Origin: Ailanthus altissimus
Taxonomy: Eukaryota; Streptophyta; Magnoliopsida; Sapindales; Simaroubaceae
Assembly (NCBI GenBank): GCA_946807835.1
Contig: OX327683.1
Coordinates: forward strand, 34,221,001 to 34,285,000
DNA: 64,000 nt
Direction of reading: 5' to 3'
Shown: positions 50,165 through 61,336 of the stretch, piece after piece
Layout: every line of letters starts with the position of its first letter
Position numbering within the stretch: the stretch's first letter is position 1
Notes under the pieces: generated by a model
Database searches by the model: none
What the model saw: the letters and a program-made list of their open reading frames with translations, nothing else
Told to the model about the DNA's origin: nothing
Translations under genes and position numbers: made by a program

Positions 50165-51525
50165 CTCTGTTAAGCGTTAACTATGAAAGAGAGGCCGAGT
50201 GAGTGAGATAGAATAGAAAGGGACAGAGCGGAAGGGAAATGGAGGCGCGGAAATTTTGGAATTGGAAACTATGATAGGAATTTGGCTTTAAAAAAAGAGA
50301 GAGAGAGAGCATTTGGCAGAGGTTTCATAAGGTTATTTTGAGAACTTGGGTAAAGCATTGTTGCTCTCGAGGTTTGGTAAAATCACAATCTGACGATCCA
50401 CTGAAATCACATTTTCACCCATCCATCTACACTCCGTAATGAGACTGCACAAGAAAAATTGGTACGCAAAAATCGAACAAACCAAATTGCTTAATTTGGT
50501 TCAGTTTTCCTAGTTTGAGAAGAATGATTCTCAATTTGGTTCAACTTTCCTAGTTTGAGAAGAACAATAGAATCAAATCGAACTAATTAATTTGGTTCAG
50601 TTTTCCTATTCCAAAAAGCCATTTAGTTTTAATTAATTTGGTTCAGTTTTCCTATTCCAAAAAGCCATTTAGTTTTCTTCGTCGATAAATCGAACAGTTG
50701 GATTCAATTCAAATTATATTTTTATTTAAATTAAATTATACATGTCAATTTTATTAAACAAAAAATTCTTACTATGAGATTGATCACTTGTCAACTTTTT
50801 ATAATAAAAAAATCGCACATTAAATGAAAAACAATTTTACACACGTTCTTCATACCTTGCAAGAACGCATGCAAACGTTCGCAATTTGTTAAAATTAACC
50901 ATATCAAAATCTGAATACAGCAATTCCAAAATGTAAAATAAGGATTTGGCGTATAAAGCCAATCACCAATTCAATAATAGCTTCATATACTTGTTTATCA
51001 CATTTGCATTGCTCTTTTAAGAGCACGTACATAGATTAAGAATTTAGTATCTATGGCATTGGAGATATCTTTTCCCTCCAAAACTATGGGAAGTGAATGA
51101 ATTTTTGACAATCTATGTGGTGAAGGCATGATTGTCCACTATGTGAATTATAGCTAAAATTTGTTTCTTCTAAAAACTTTCCCCAGGATTTATACTCTGC
51201 CTAGACAAACGCTCGCAGTTGGAGCAAACAATAGAGACTATATGAAAGTCACAGTGCTTAACGGGTGATTTACAAGACCAAAGAAATAAATTACATCACA
51301 GATATTTTCTACAAGCTCTCATCTGTTAAAGGCAGTGACTTTGCTGCAAGGGGGAGGGCACAGCCAAAAGGGGACAATCTAGGATATTTGGCTGTAATGA
51401 TGCAATTGTAAACCCAGTTGATTGTGGAACTCCGATTGGTGGGTGCTAATTGAACTGCCACAGAAAAAATGTATCACAACACGTCGAGGCTAAATATGAA
51501 TACACAATTATTGTGCCAAAGACAA
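50165..51525. other. Intergenic between RRP41 and the kinase gene
   Basis: Immediately right of 50164 lies the RRP41 leader and probable promoter (about 50165-50330). A minisatellite follows at 50490-50690. 50700-51525 is spacer and the likely end of the kinase transcript. No gene is supported. Confidence 0.55.
50490..50690. repeat. 46-bp and related tandem repeats
   Basis: The 46-base unit AATTAATTTGGTTCAGTTTT plus CCTATTCCAAAAAGCCATTT and AGTTTT is repeated twice, from about 50584 and 50630. Two related, more diverged copies (TTTGGTTCAGTTTTCCTAGT and the same with AACT) precede it at about 50495 and 50536. The array is non-coding. Confidence 0.8.
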
Positions 51526-52072
51526 GCAAACAGAAAATGAAAGTTAACTAAAAGTTATCTGTAACACAGGCACATGCAAAGGACAGCCCTAGAGGGAGGG
51601 AGGGAGGGGGGGTGGATGGAGGAAGGAGAGAGGTCTTTGGTTCTCTGATTCGTTCAGTCACTTTAACCAAGTTTCATCACAACAGTAGATAATGCTACAT
51701 CACTCACTGTTCAAAACTAATCAAAGCATTCATGTGAAGATGTGCAGCTATAATGATCAGATTTACTACCGCGATGGCTGCATGGATGAGAAACTGCAAA
51801 CAGAAAATGAAAGTTAACTAAAAGTTATCTGTAACACAGGCACATGCAAAGGACAGCCCTAGAGGGAGGGAGGGAGGGGGGGTGGATGGAGGAAGGAGAG
51901 AGGTCTTTGGTTCTCTGATTCGTTCAGTCACTTTAACCAAGTTTCATCACAACAGTAGATAATGCTACATCACTCACTGTTCAAAACTAATCAAAGCATT
52001 CATGTGAAGATGTGCAGCTATAATGATCAGATTTACTACCGCGATGGCTGCATGGATGAGAAACTGCAAACA
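51526..52072. repeat. Perfect 270-bp tandem duplication
   Basis: 51526-51795 and 51796-52065 are identical base for base, followed by the first seven bases of a third copy (GCAAACA). Each copy contains a G-rich stretch (GAGGGAGGGAGGGAGGGGGG) and the complement of the last coding exon of the kinase gene with its acceptor AG. The repeat boundary lies within the acceptor region, so the spare exon at 51766-51793 has a different polypyrimidine context. Confidence 0.97.
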
Positions 52073-55000
52073 TTTATCTTCACCCAAAGATATAATGGAA
52101 GCATAGGAATATAAATATCAATTCGATAATAAATGGGAAGAATGTTTCAATAGACGACATCTTCAGACCTCTGTCTCACTGCCAGTGCCAAGAAACATAA
52201 TTTTTACTCGAGTAAAGAATAGATCAATACATGAACTAACCTGAATGACAGAGACAAGGAAGATTCAACTGGTGTGCGCATGCCATTTTGATCAGGAGAA
52301 AGTAGTGACCAGAAAACTGGAACAAGAGAAATTATAGTTCATTAATTAAAATCACAGAATAAACAGGAAAATTAAATTTTGTTCTCTTTTCCAGAAACAA
52401 TTGGAAAGACGTGACAACTCCTCCTGGAATTTCAATGAAGCTTGCACTACTGCCTTGGGACTATATTTTACAGATTAGGTTCACAACAGCATATCATTGT
52501 TATTCACTATTAAGACAACTGATCCCAAAATAGTCTATCCATAGTCCGTTATTTCCATTTATTTTTCGAAAGAGGCTTTTCTTCCTATAGTACACTACAA
52601 AATTTTCTTACGCATCACATTGACAAAAAGAAACAACACCAAAATGTCTCAAGCCACAGTATTATAAGAAATTCTTTTAGAAAAACTAGTTTCATGAAAA
52701 ACAGAAAGACAGGAGGTGATATTGTTTTCCCTTCAGACCAAACCCACTTAATTATTGATCAGGTAGGGGAACAAACAATTACCTGATTGCTCAGAATGAT
52801 CTTTGAGACCGGAGCAAAACAGTATATCCTGCATTACAAAGTTCACTATATTTCAGAATATGATAACAGATATAACATGATTTCAGCCTAGAAAGAAGAG
52901 TTGTGACTGTATTGTTTCAGATAGTAGCATTCCAAACTCACCTCTTGCATACCTAGAGATACATTATGGACCATTTCTGCAGAAATAATTTCAGTCAGCC
53001 TATCATGTCTTTCAATGTAAACCAAATATAATAGAACCTTGAGAGAACAAACACAGAGCGCAGCACATTGGCTCCAAGTGCAAAGGCGCACTGCAAAGCT
53101 CACACATCAACTTTTCTTAAAGGGGAGCTGAGATGTAATTTTCACATAATTGCCTCCTACCTTGCTATCCATGAATAAAATAAGAAAAACTTATCTAAAC
53201 CAAAACAGTCGCAAACTGACTGGGCAACTAGAAAAGCATCAAGCAGAGGTTTTGGGCCCTTCAATATTTTTCTCGAGTAAATGAGCACGTAAAAGGGTAA
53301 ATGTTCATGTTAACTAACAGTGTGGAGTGATGGTGGGAGGTAGAACAACTTACCCAAGTTGGAAACACTGGGCTTTACTGCTAGTGTTAAACCAAGAAAA
53401 CAGTCATCAGGTTCCGTGCCAAAGTCCCACAGATTCAGCTCAAGATTTGGCTTAGATCCTGTAGAAGAGTAAAAAAAGGAAGATTATACATTTGGCCAAA
53501 AAAGTAAATGAAAACCAGATCATATATACATTATGAAAACACACAATGAACTTCAATAACTTACCCATGTTATTTAGCCTCAGCTCAAGTGGATCATGGA
53601 GCGGGTATGGGACCCATGTACGCACCTATATGACACATGTTAGTAACTTAACATGGCAAAGATGCTTAAAGCTTAAAAGACATTTCAAAAAGAATTTACA
53701 TTGAAAAATGGATGTTGTAATGCTTGATCTGCAGTTGGCCTCCTTAAAGGGTCCCACGAACAAAGTTGCTATAGACAGTTAAAAAGTAACGGTATAAGAA
53801 GTTAATTAAGGCAAAATTTACAAAGGAAAAAGTTCATCACTGATAATCAAGCATTTTAGTAATTAAAAAATGCATTGAAAACATGTACCTTGATTAAATC
53901 CATAGCTTCGAAGCTAGCATTAGGAATGATGTCAGATAGGTTGATAGAAAAAATCTACACAAAAAATAAAAACAAAAATCATAATGATTAGAAAAGTAAA
54001 ACCAATGTTGAAACAGAGGAAGTTTGCAGAATTAATCATGCTTTACACTTCTTACCTCCGAATAACTAATACTGATCAACCGTGAGATATTCATTGCCTC
54101 AGGAAAAGCAGTCCAATCTGGAGCACCAAGAACACAGCATATCTTGTACAATTGATCAGTCTCACTGCCCCAAAAAGAAACTAGTTCTTAAATAATATGT
54201 AAATGTTGAAAATAATTATATTTTTTATTTCATAAGTGAATTTCCTCAAAAAAAAAAATGGAGCATAATCCATTTCTACATATTTAAGTAATTTGAATCA
54301 ATGTCTGAAGAGAGTTAGGGAATGGAAACAGCACATACAAAGGTGGTAAGGTTAGTAAATCACCTGTCACCAGGGAAGATTGGAGATAAAGTGAAAAGCT
54401 CAGCTACTATTGCACCAACTGCCCACATGTCTTCAAATACATTCAATTGATCATCAAGCAATTAAAAGAAATTTTGGGATAAGCAAGTCTCAAGAAAATG
54501 TGCCAAATTAATCAAGTTTTGCACTAGCAAAATATGCACTGTTTCATGCTAAAAACTACTATATACCTATTGCAGGAGAGTACATTGAAGACTGCAACAA
54601 AACTTCAGGAGCTCGATACCTGGCACATAATTAACTCATCATGTAACTACTATCTCAAAAGTATTGGATTAATGGCATAATAAGTAGGATCACATGCACA
54701 TCTACACTTGTCTGCGCGCAGACACAAAGCTTATAAAATGAGATAAGACATGTGAAGAAGACTCACCAGCGTGTGGAAACATATTCAGTATATGGAGGCA
54801 TTGATGACACCTCTCTAGCCAGTCCAAAGTCAGCAATTTTGAGAACTTCATTTGTTACCAGCAAGTTCTCTTTAAAAAAAGAAATAATATTTAGTTATGA
54901 AGTTGTTAAAACATCTAAACATGTCTCCATGGAGATGTAAAAGGAAATCTACACTACAGAATCCACAGGTATGAAAATGATAATTTTGATGTAACAAAAA

Positions 55001-57087
55001 AATAATAGGTTAAAGTCAAATTTTTACCAGGCTTTAAATCCCTATGAAAATATCCATTCCTATGCATGTGAGCAAGTCCTTGCAGCATCTGAGACATGAA
55101 ATTCCGTATCTCTCCCTCTGAAAATGGTCTTTGTCGTTCTCTCATTATATCGTAAAGATTATGTTCCTGGTAAGTTGATGTCTAAAATCAGTCACTAAGT
55201 TACAATTACGAGACCATCCAACCTTCATTTTCAGTACAAAATTGTGCTTTCCATGAAAAAGTAAAAGGAAGATATCCCAATTCTAACTATGATAACTTAA
55301 AATTCAAGGAAAACATTTCTGTTTAGGAAAGAAAAGTTTTACAGCACATGTGTGCTTCCATGCATGACAAACCATAACATGAATTCCCAATTAAACAGGT
55401 TGTACCTGACTATTTGGCAGATTCAATATCGGCTAGTTCAAGAGACTAGACATCAGTAAACAACAGGATCCCCTATAGTGGTAAGAAAATCTAGAGAATG
55501 AAGACCCTTGGAACCTATATTATCAAGAGAAACAGCTACATTTTATTATCTGTCAGTGACACAAAAAATTTGTTTTCTGGTGTTACCTGATTGTATTGTG
55601 TAAAACATTTTTCAGATAATTTTAGAGTTCCAGTTCTATTGTGTAACAATAACTGTCTCATCCACTTTGGTGAAAGTAAAATCACTCAAATTGCAGTCTA
55701 TATCATTATTTTTTATGAGGAAATGAAGAAATCCAGTCTAATTTCAATACCATGCATTCATTCTCAAAGCTAACCCCCAAGCTTTTAGTTGAGAGGCTAT
55801 TAACATTAATATCTGTGAATGTGTATCAATTAATTTAAACATTCTATAAAAACAGCAAATTATGCTATAATTTCATTTATCAGTGAATCGCAATGACATA
55901 CATGTGAAGACAGGGTGTGAATAACCTGGCGACTGAAGTTACTACATGTCATAGATAGAATAGATGAAATATCAAAAATAGTAAAATCAGGAATGCATCT
56001 TACCATGTATTCAAAGATAAAAAATAATTCATTGTTTTCCCTGACAACCTCCTTCAACTTTATAATATTGGGATGATTCAGTTTACGAAGGGCCTGCAGA
56101 AATAACGTTTCTCGTACCAATCAAGACAAAATGAGGGTGTGAATATAATTCATAATCCATGACAATTCATTGTTCATATCTTATAGAAATTGTGTAGTAT
56201 ATTACTAGTTGGTGAATATTTATCCAAGTTATACCTTAACTTCTCGCAAATTCATGCATTCTTCCCAAAAAAAGAACTTTCTCTTCATTTTCTTGACAGC
56301 AACCTAATATCAGAGAGAAGAGAATAAGTGGCTAATCAAACAACCAAAATACCACAAGGAATCCTACTTCCTAGCAACTTTACAACAACATACTGAGGAG
56401 TATTTTGCATTGTAGTTATATCCATTATCTAAATGATGTTTTCAGATATGGCATTACTCTTTAACTAATTTCGTATCTTCTCAAGTATAAAAAGCATTTT
56501 GTATTTTTATTTTTTGTGCATGACCAAAAAAAAAAACGCTAAGAAAGATACAAGCGTTCATGATTCAGATTCTCAACCACATCTTAGAAATGGGCTTGTA
56601 TTCTCAATTTTTCTGATCTCTTTGTATTAAAAGCAATGGGTATGGTTTTAAACAATGGCACAACATGAAATAAAAAGGTCTTGCTTATCAACAGTAAAAG
56701 TGACTGATCTTCAAGTGAGCCAAAACTTATTTTAACTCTTAAGGAATAATATAAGGATTCAGCAGAGCATTAACTCTGATGAACCGCTTCTTACAGGGTA
56801 ACAATATATTTCACCAGTGATGAAGATATATAAATATGTAACCAAAAAGTATGACGAAAGTTAAAAGGTTATTCAAGGATAAAGTTCTTTACAATTTCAT
56901 ATGTTTCAACGTTGAAGGCCTTATACACACAACCGCAGGTACCATCTCCAAGGTCTTCCAAAATTTTATACCTGAGGGAAAAACAGGCAAAAATAAGATC
57001 AGATCAACATCCAGACTGATTCTGACAAAACTATTGCCTGAAAGTCTTACATAATCCAGAGCAAGGACAAGAATCTCACCTTTCCAT
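52036..57087 (-). CDS. MHK: MHK-type Ser/Thr protein kinase (MAK/ICK-like)
   Basis: There are seventeen coding exons on the minus strand: 57087-57080, 56971-56893, 56303-56235, 56093-56004, 55166-55028, 54869-54767, 54619-54567, 54430-54364, 54164-54056, 53954-53889, 53768-53700, 53625-53565, 53458-53354, 52976-52942, 52828-52783, 52316-52241 and 52063-52036. They join to 400 aa. The kinase domain covers about residues 4-285. The Gly-rich loop is LGDGTCGCV, catalytic Lys33 sits in VAVKK, HRD is at 123-125, DFG at 142-144, the activation-loop TEY at 156-158 and APE at 166-168. The TEY site and the sequence overall place it with the plant homologue of mammalian male germ cell-associated kinase, near CDKs and MAPKs. 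The tail after 300 contains LELNLWDFG and is probably non-catalytic. Substrates are unknown to me. The first coding exon is only 8 bases and the last only 28. Confidence 0.94.
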
Positions 57088-59985
57088 TTTTTTGAGATGT
57101 AAGAAATGACAACCAATTTGTCAATGAACTTCTAACAACCTCCAAATAGAGGTGCCTACTGTATCTACAGAGTGTTGCTCACTAGCCTGAATATATGGTT
57201 TAGCGCTAAACTGTAGCTTGAAATGTACGATGTTGACACCCACTTCTCATCATAGGAGTGATTGAATATCAGCCAAAAAATTATCAACATTCTCACATGC
57301 AGCTTCTACAAGCTGCAATCAGCTTGTATCATCTAAAAAGAACCACTGTATGAGTTCTCCAGTAGAACTCCAGCAGAAAAAAATTCAATTTAATGCAACA
57401 ATCCAGTTTCAATAATGTCCATCTTCAGAAAATTAGGTCATAGCTGCAAAAATAGATCAACAATCAATAGAACTCAAACAACTCAAGTCCTTTGGTATAA
57501 TACAGAGAATAAAACTCAATGATCATTCACTAAGAATGGAAAAAGGGCCATGAATTACCCGCCTCCCTTTTATTATTATGTTTAGTTACCAAAAATGGTA
57601 AAAATATACAAACCACCTCAATTTAAAAAAAAATTAGTTCCATTACATTTTATAAAAGAATTAACTCAGTATGAATGACTTATTCATGATGTTCTATGCT
57701 GAAAACCATCTTAGCATATTATATCAAACAGCATGTGAAAAGCCTAGAATAAAAAAAGAAAAATAAGAATCCAACAATTGATTTCTTCTGTTTTCCAATC
57801 TTGTCCCTGCCAGGAGCATAGCCTGCCTGAGTTTTCAGAAGAAAAAAAAGGTTATAAGTAAAAAAAATGGTTTTCAATGCCTAACTAACAATATAATAAT
57901 CTGGTTTAATCTGAATTCCTAAATATGTCCCTTTTATATTCACGAGCACTGGTCATTATACAAATTTATAAATAAAAATCACAAGGTTCAATGAGAATCA
58001 CTAGATGTAAAACCATTAGTCAGTGATTTTTAATACCATAGTTTTAAATCACATTCACATCAAATATGGTGATGATATATCATCGTCAGCCTACCGAGTC
58101 TAGAACTTACGTTTCCCCCAACCAAAAAAAAAAAGAACGAGAGAGGGATAAATTGCTAATTTCAAATCAGAGAAATTAAAATAAAATTATAAAACTGTAA
58201 CAGAAACTTTAAATAATATAATTGATTATTATTTATCCTCACCCTTTAAGCATATAGTAAAATAATCTGGTTTAAACAAGAACACGCAGAGCCACAATAA
58301 AAAGCATCAACTGAAAATTTTGACAGAAGTGTCTATGTTTGGTAACTGAGAAATTGCCGTAAAGAGGAAAAAATTTTGAAATTCTGAACTCAAATTATAA
58401 GTTCACAAGCATGTCCCCCATTCACTTAAAACTGAGCTCAATCAAATATTAGTATCTATGTCTCTCTTTCTCTGAAAGAATTTTTTATAAGCTAAAGCAA
58501 CAGAAAACAAAAGCAGTTTTCTCGGCAACCAAACACAGCATAAAACTGAAAACTCCAACTGCATTTCAACAAGCAGGCAAATTACAGCCGAAAGAAAAAG
58601 AAAAAATCCAAATAAAAACAAAATTTCTAAATTGACAAACTAAAAACTAAAACGATCGAGAGTGTTCGACTCACCCATTGATGCTTAATTGATAATATCA
58701 ACGATCTAAAAGAGCAAAAGAAACAGATCACCAACAATGCCTTAAAGCAATTTCGTTGTAAACAAGAAAAAGAAGAAAATAAAATTGATAGAGAGAAATT
58801 TTAGATTACTGGTTCAGGCATAAGAGAGGATTCCGCAGAAGAAGCGAAGGAGAAGAAACCAAATAAATGTTTATGAATTATTATAATATTAACCAAAAAT
58901 TAATTTTTTATTTGTTTTAAAATTGAAGCAAAGAAACGCTGGGTTGTGGTGGTGGGGAAGGGAATGGTCCCCGCAGTGATAAAATACTATTTATCTCTAA
59001 ATGACTGAAATGTCCCTCAACTACTTATATATTACGGAAATTTTAAATTTATTGACGAAATCAACCGAATTAATGGTCAAGGATATCGCTTTAATGATTG
59101 ATATGATGGGACTTAAGCGTCATTAAAGGATAAAGTTCTGGATATTTCTGTGAATGGGTCATTGTTTAGGTACCCTTCATTATTGGTTTGGCGTGTGGTT
59201 GATGCGGTTCAGTGTTCGGGCCATTGACTTTAGGCGCGTGACAATCGGGCCTGGACACTGAACCGGATCGATGGGAATTTGGCCGTAACAACAAAGAAAG
59301 TATACAACATCCCTGCTTTTATTGCCAGCAGCCGACATGTGTCCAGACGAGAAAGCGTAAGAAATTTCTAGCTTTATTGCTCTTGCAAGAAAATAAGGGT
59401 GATTAAGCAAATCTGCATACAAATCTTGTAAAATAAATTGTCGGATATAAGAAATCGGTGATGTGTAAAAAACTAAGTCCAATTCAAGAAATGAAACAAA
59501 AGAAAGGAAGGGAGTTGGTAAAGGGGAAAAAGAAAACGGACAATTCTGGTCTTATTCCCACTTAATATAAATTTTTTTTAAAAAAAATTAAATATAATAT
59601 TATAAAAAAATTTACAATATTATATAAATAATTTTGTTAATATACGTCAAATATTTATTTGGACGCTTTAGACGATAAGATAAGACTTTTATATCTCATT
59701 CAAACTTATTTTTTCAATAATAAAAATACAATAAAATTCCAAAACGACATATATCATAAAAGAGATATTTTCTCCTATTACGAATAGAAAAAATTTAATC
59801 TTCAAACAAGAAAGATTTAACCTCACAAAAAAAATGATTACCTTATTTGAGAGGAAAAAAAAAACTACTTCCATGTAAAAGAATTATTACATAAACGACA
59901 ACATTAAAAGAAATTATAAAAATACTCCTACACAACATCACAAACAAGTACATCAAAAAACCTAGCCAATTACAGCGCCCAATAA
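57088..59985. promoter_or_regulatory. Leader, leader intron and promoter of MHK
   Basis: The kinase leader probably begins near 58.8-58.85 kb. On the minus strand two plausible leader donors can be read, GTAATC at about 58809 and GTGAGT at about 58676, so most of 57.1-58.7 kb is likely a leader intron. 58.86-59.99 kb is spacer with no recognised feature. Boundaries are inferred from consensus only. Confidence 0.35.
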
Positions 59986-60600
59986 TCAAATACACAACCG
60001 CAAAAAAATAACTCCGAGAGATGGTCGGCGGCAGAGCTTGATGACCGAAACTGTAGCAAAGGGTTTGGAGCTAAAAAGGAGGGGCACGACAAAAGAAGAA
60101 TGCTCAACGGTAGCTTGCCAACAGCAACGTTTCACCAAAAACTTTTCTAGAATGGCCTCCATGGCGGAAGCGTCGTGCTGTAATGCCACCGGAAGGGGCG
60201 GTGACAAAAAAGCAATCTCAGCCGGATCCAAGCAAGTGCTGGTGGAGGAGAAGTCACAAGACCAAAGAAGATTGGCACTTGCATGGTGGTTGAGACAGTG
60301 AACTATTCGGCCACCAGGGGGCGCGACGGCAAAGAGGCGCTCACCAGTGCTGTGACCTTGCTTGAGACTTGATGGCAGCGTCGATTCTCGACCAAAATGT
60401 TGCCAAGGAGTCACCGGAAAGAAGGGAGAGAGAGACTAAGAAGAGTAAAAACTGAGCTGAAACAAAATAAAAAGGGAAAAAAAAAACTAATGATAGACGG
60501 AAATCTAAGCTACTAGTGGTAAAGGGCCATCGAAGAGGAGGCAGGAATCCCCTCTCCGGCAAGAGCTGGGTTTTGAGGCGTGCGGCACTCTTCTAAGGGT
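59986..60600. other. G+C-rich island of unknown nature
   Basis: This roughly 600-base stretch is much richer in G+C than its flanks and has overlapping open frames on both strands (minus 59986-60414, plus 60038-60301, minus 60341-60562). I recognise none of the three translations and see no domain. It may be a transposon fragment or a small pseudogene. The minus-strand frame is the longest (142 codons), but its ATG-to-stop length is unremarkable for G+C-rich DNA. Confidence 0.3.
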
Positions 60601-61336
60601 TGAGATAAAAGTGTATTAGGGTTGGAAGAAAATGGTAGGTTACATGTATCTTTCTGTTGTCGATTTGTTCACAATATTCTCTATTAAATCTATTAATAAA
60701 GGTGTCAACATTCTTTTGGTCCTCCATCTATATTTTCTTTTATCTTGTTGGTTGATTTTATTGTAAAATTACTTGTGTAAATCATCACCTATATATATAT
60801 AAATGTATTATTGAAAGATTTTTAATGGAATAATGGGTCAAGTTTCAATCATATAAAGTTGGTTACATTTATCTGTGTTAAACACTTCATATCCCCAATA
60901 AAACATCCCAGTATTTTGTTTTTTCTTTACATTATTGTATAATGTAGTTAAGATTGTGTTTTATGTCAGTTATAAATCTTATTTTCTCTTCTAATGAGAA
61001 TCATCAAGTACATGATTAAGGTCAAATTATCAAAATATACTGTCAAATATGCACATGATTAAGGTCAAATTATCAAAATATACTGTCAAATATGCACATG
61101 ATTAAGGTCAAATTATCAAAATACACTGTCAAATATACATGTGATTGAGGTCAAATTTTCAAAATACACTGTCAAATATGCAAAGAAATTCAATTATGTA
61201 CAAAAATGAACATTTTCGAGAATTCCATCTGATTCTGAAAGCTTACCTCCCCTAGCTGCCAAGATGACAATACATCAATCTCCGTCTTGTGCCATTGCAA
61301 GATTTAAAAGCATCAGCCACTGCCATGGATTATGTA
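60601..61336. other. Spacer downstream of the PPR pseudogene
   Basis: AT-rich spacer follows the G+C-rich island. The right part would be the 3' untranslated region of the minus-strand PPR gene and contains a 43-bp minisatellite. Confidence 0.5.
61011..61182. repeat. 43-bp minisatellite, four copies
   Basis: Units of 43 bases (CATGATTAAGGTCAAATTAT plus CAAAATATACTGTCAAATATGCA) start at 61011, 61054, 61097 and 61140. The first three are nearly identical and the fourth is diverged. They lie in the presumed 3' flank of the PPR gene. Confidence 0.92.

Noticed and set aside
59180..59482. 100-codon minus-strand open frame
   Set aside because: No recognisable domain, not linked by splice sites to any neighbour, and within ordinary spacer.
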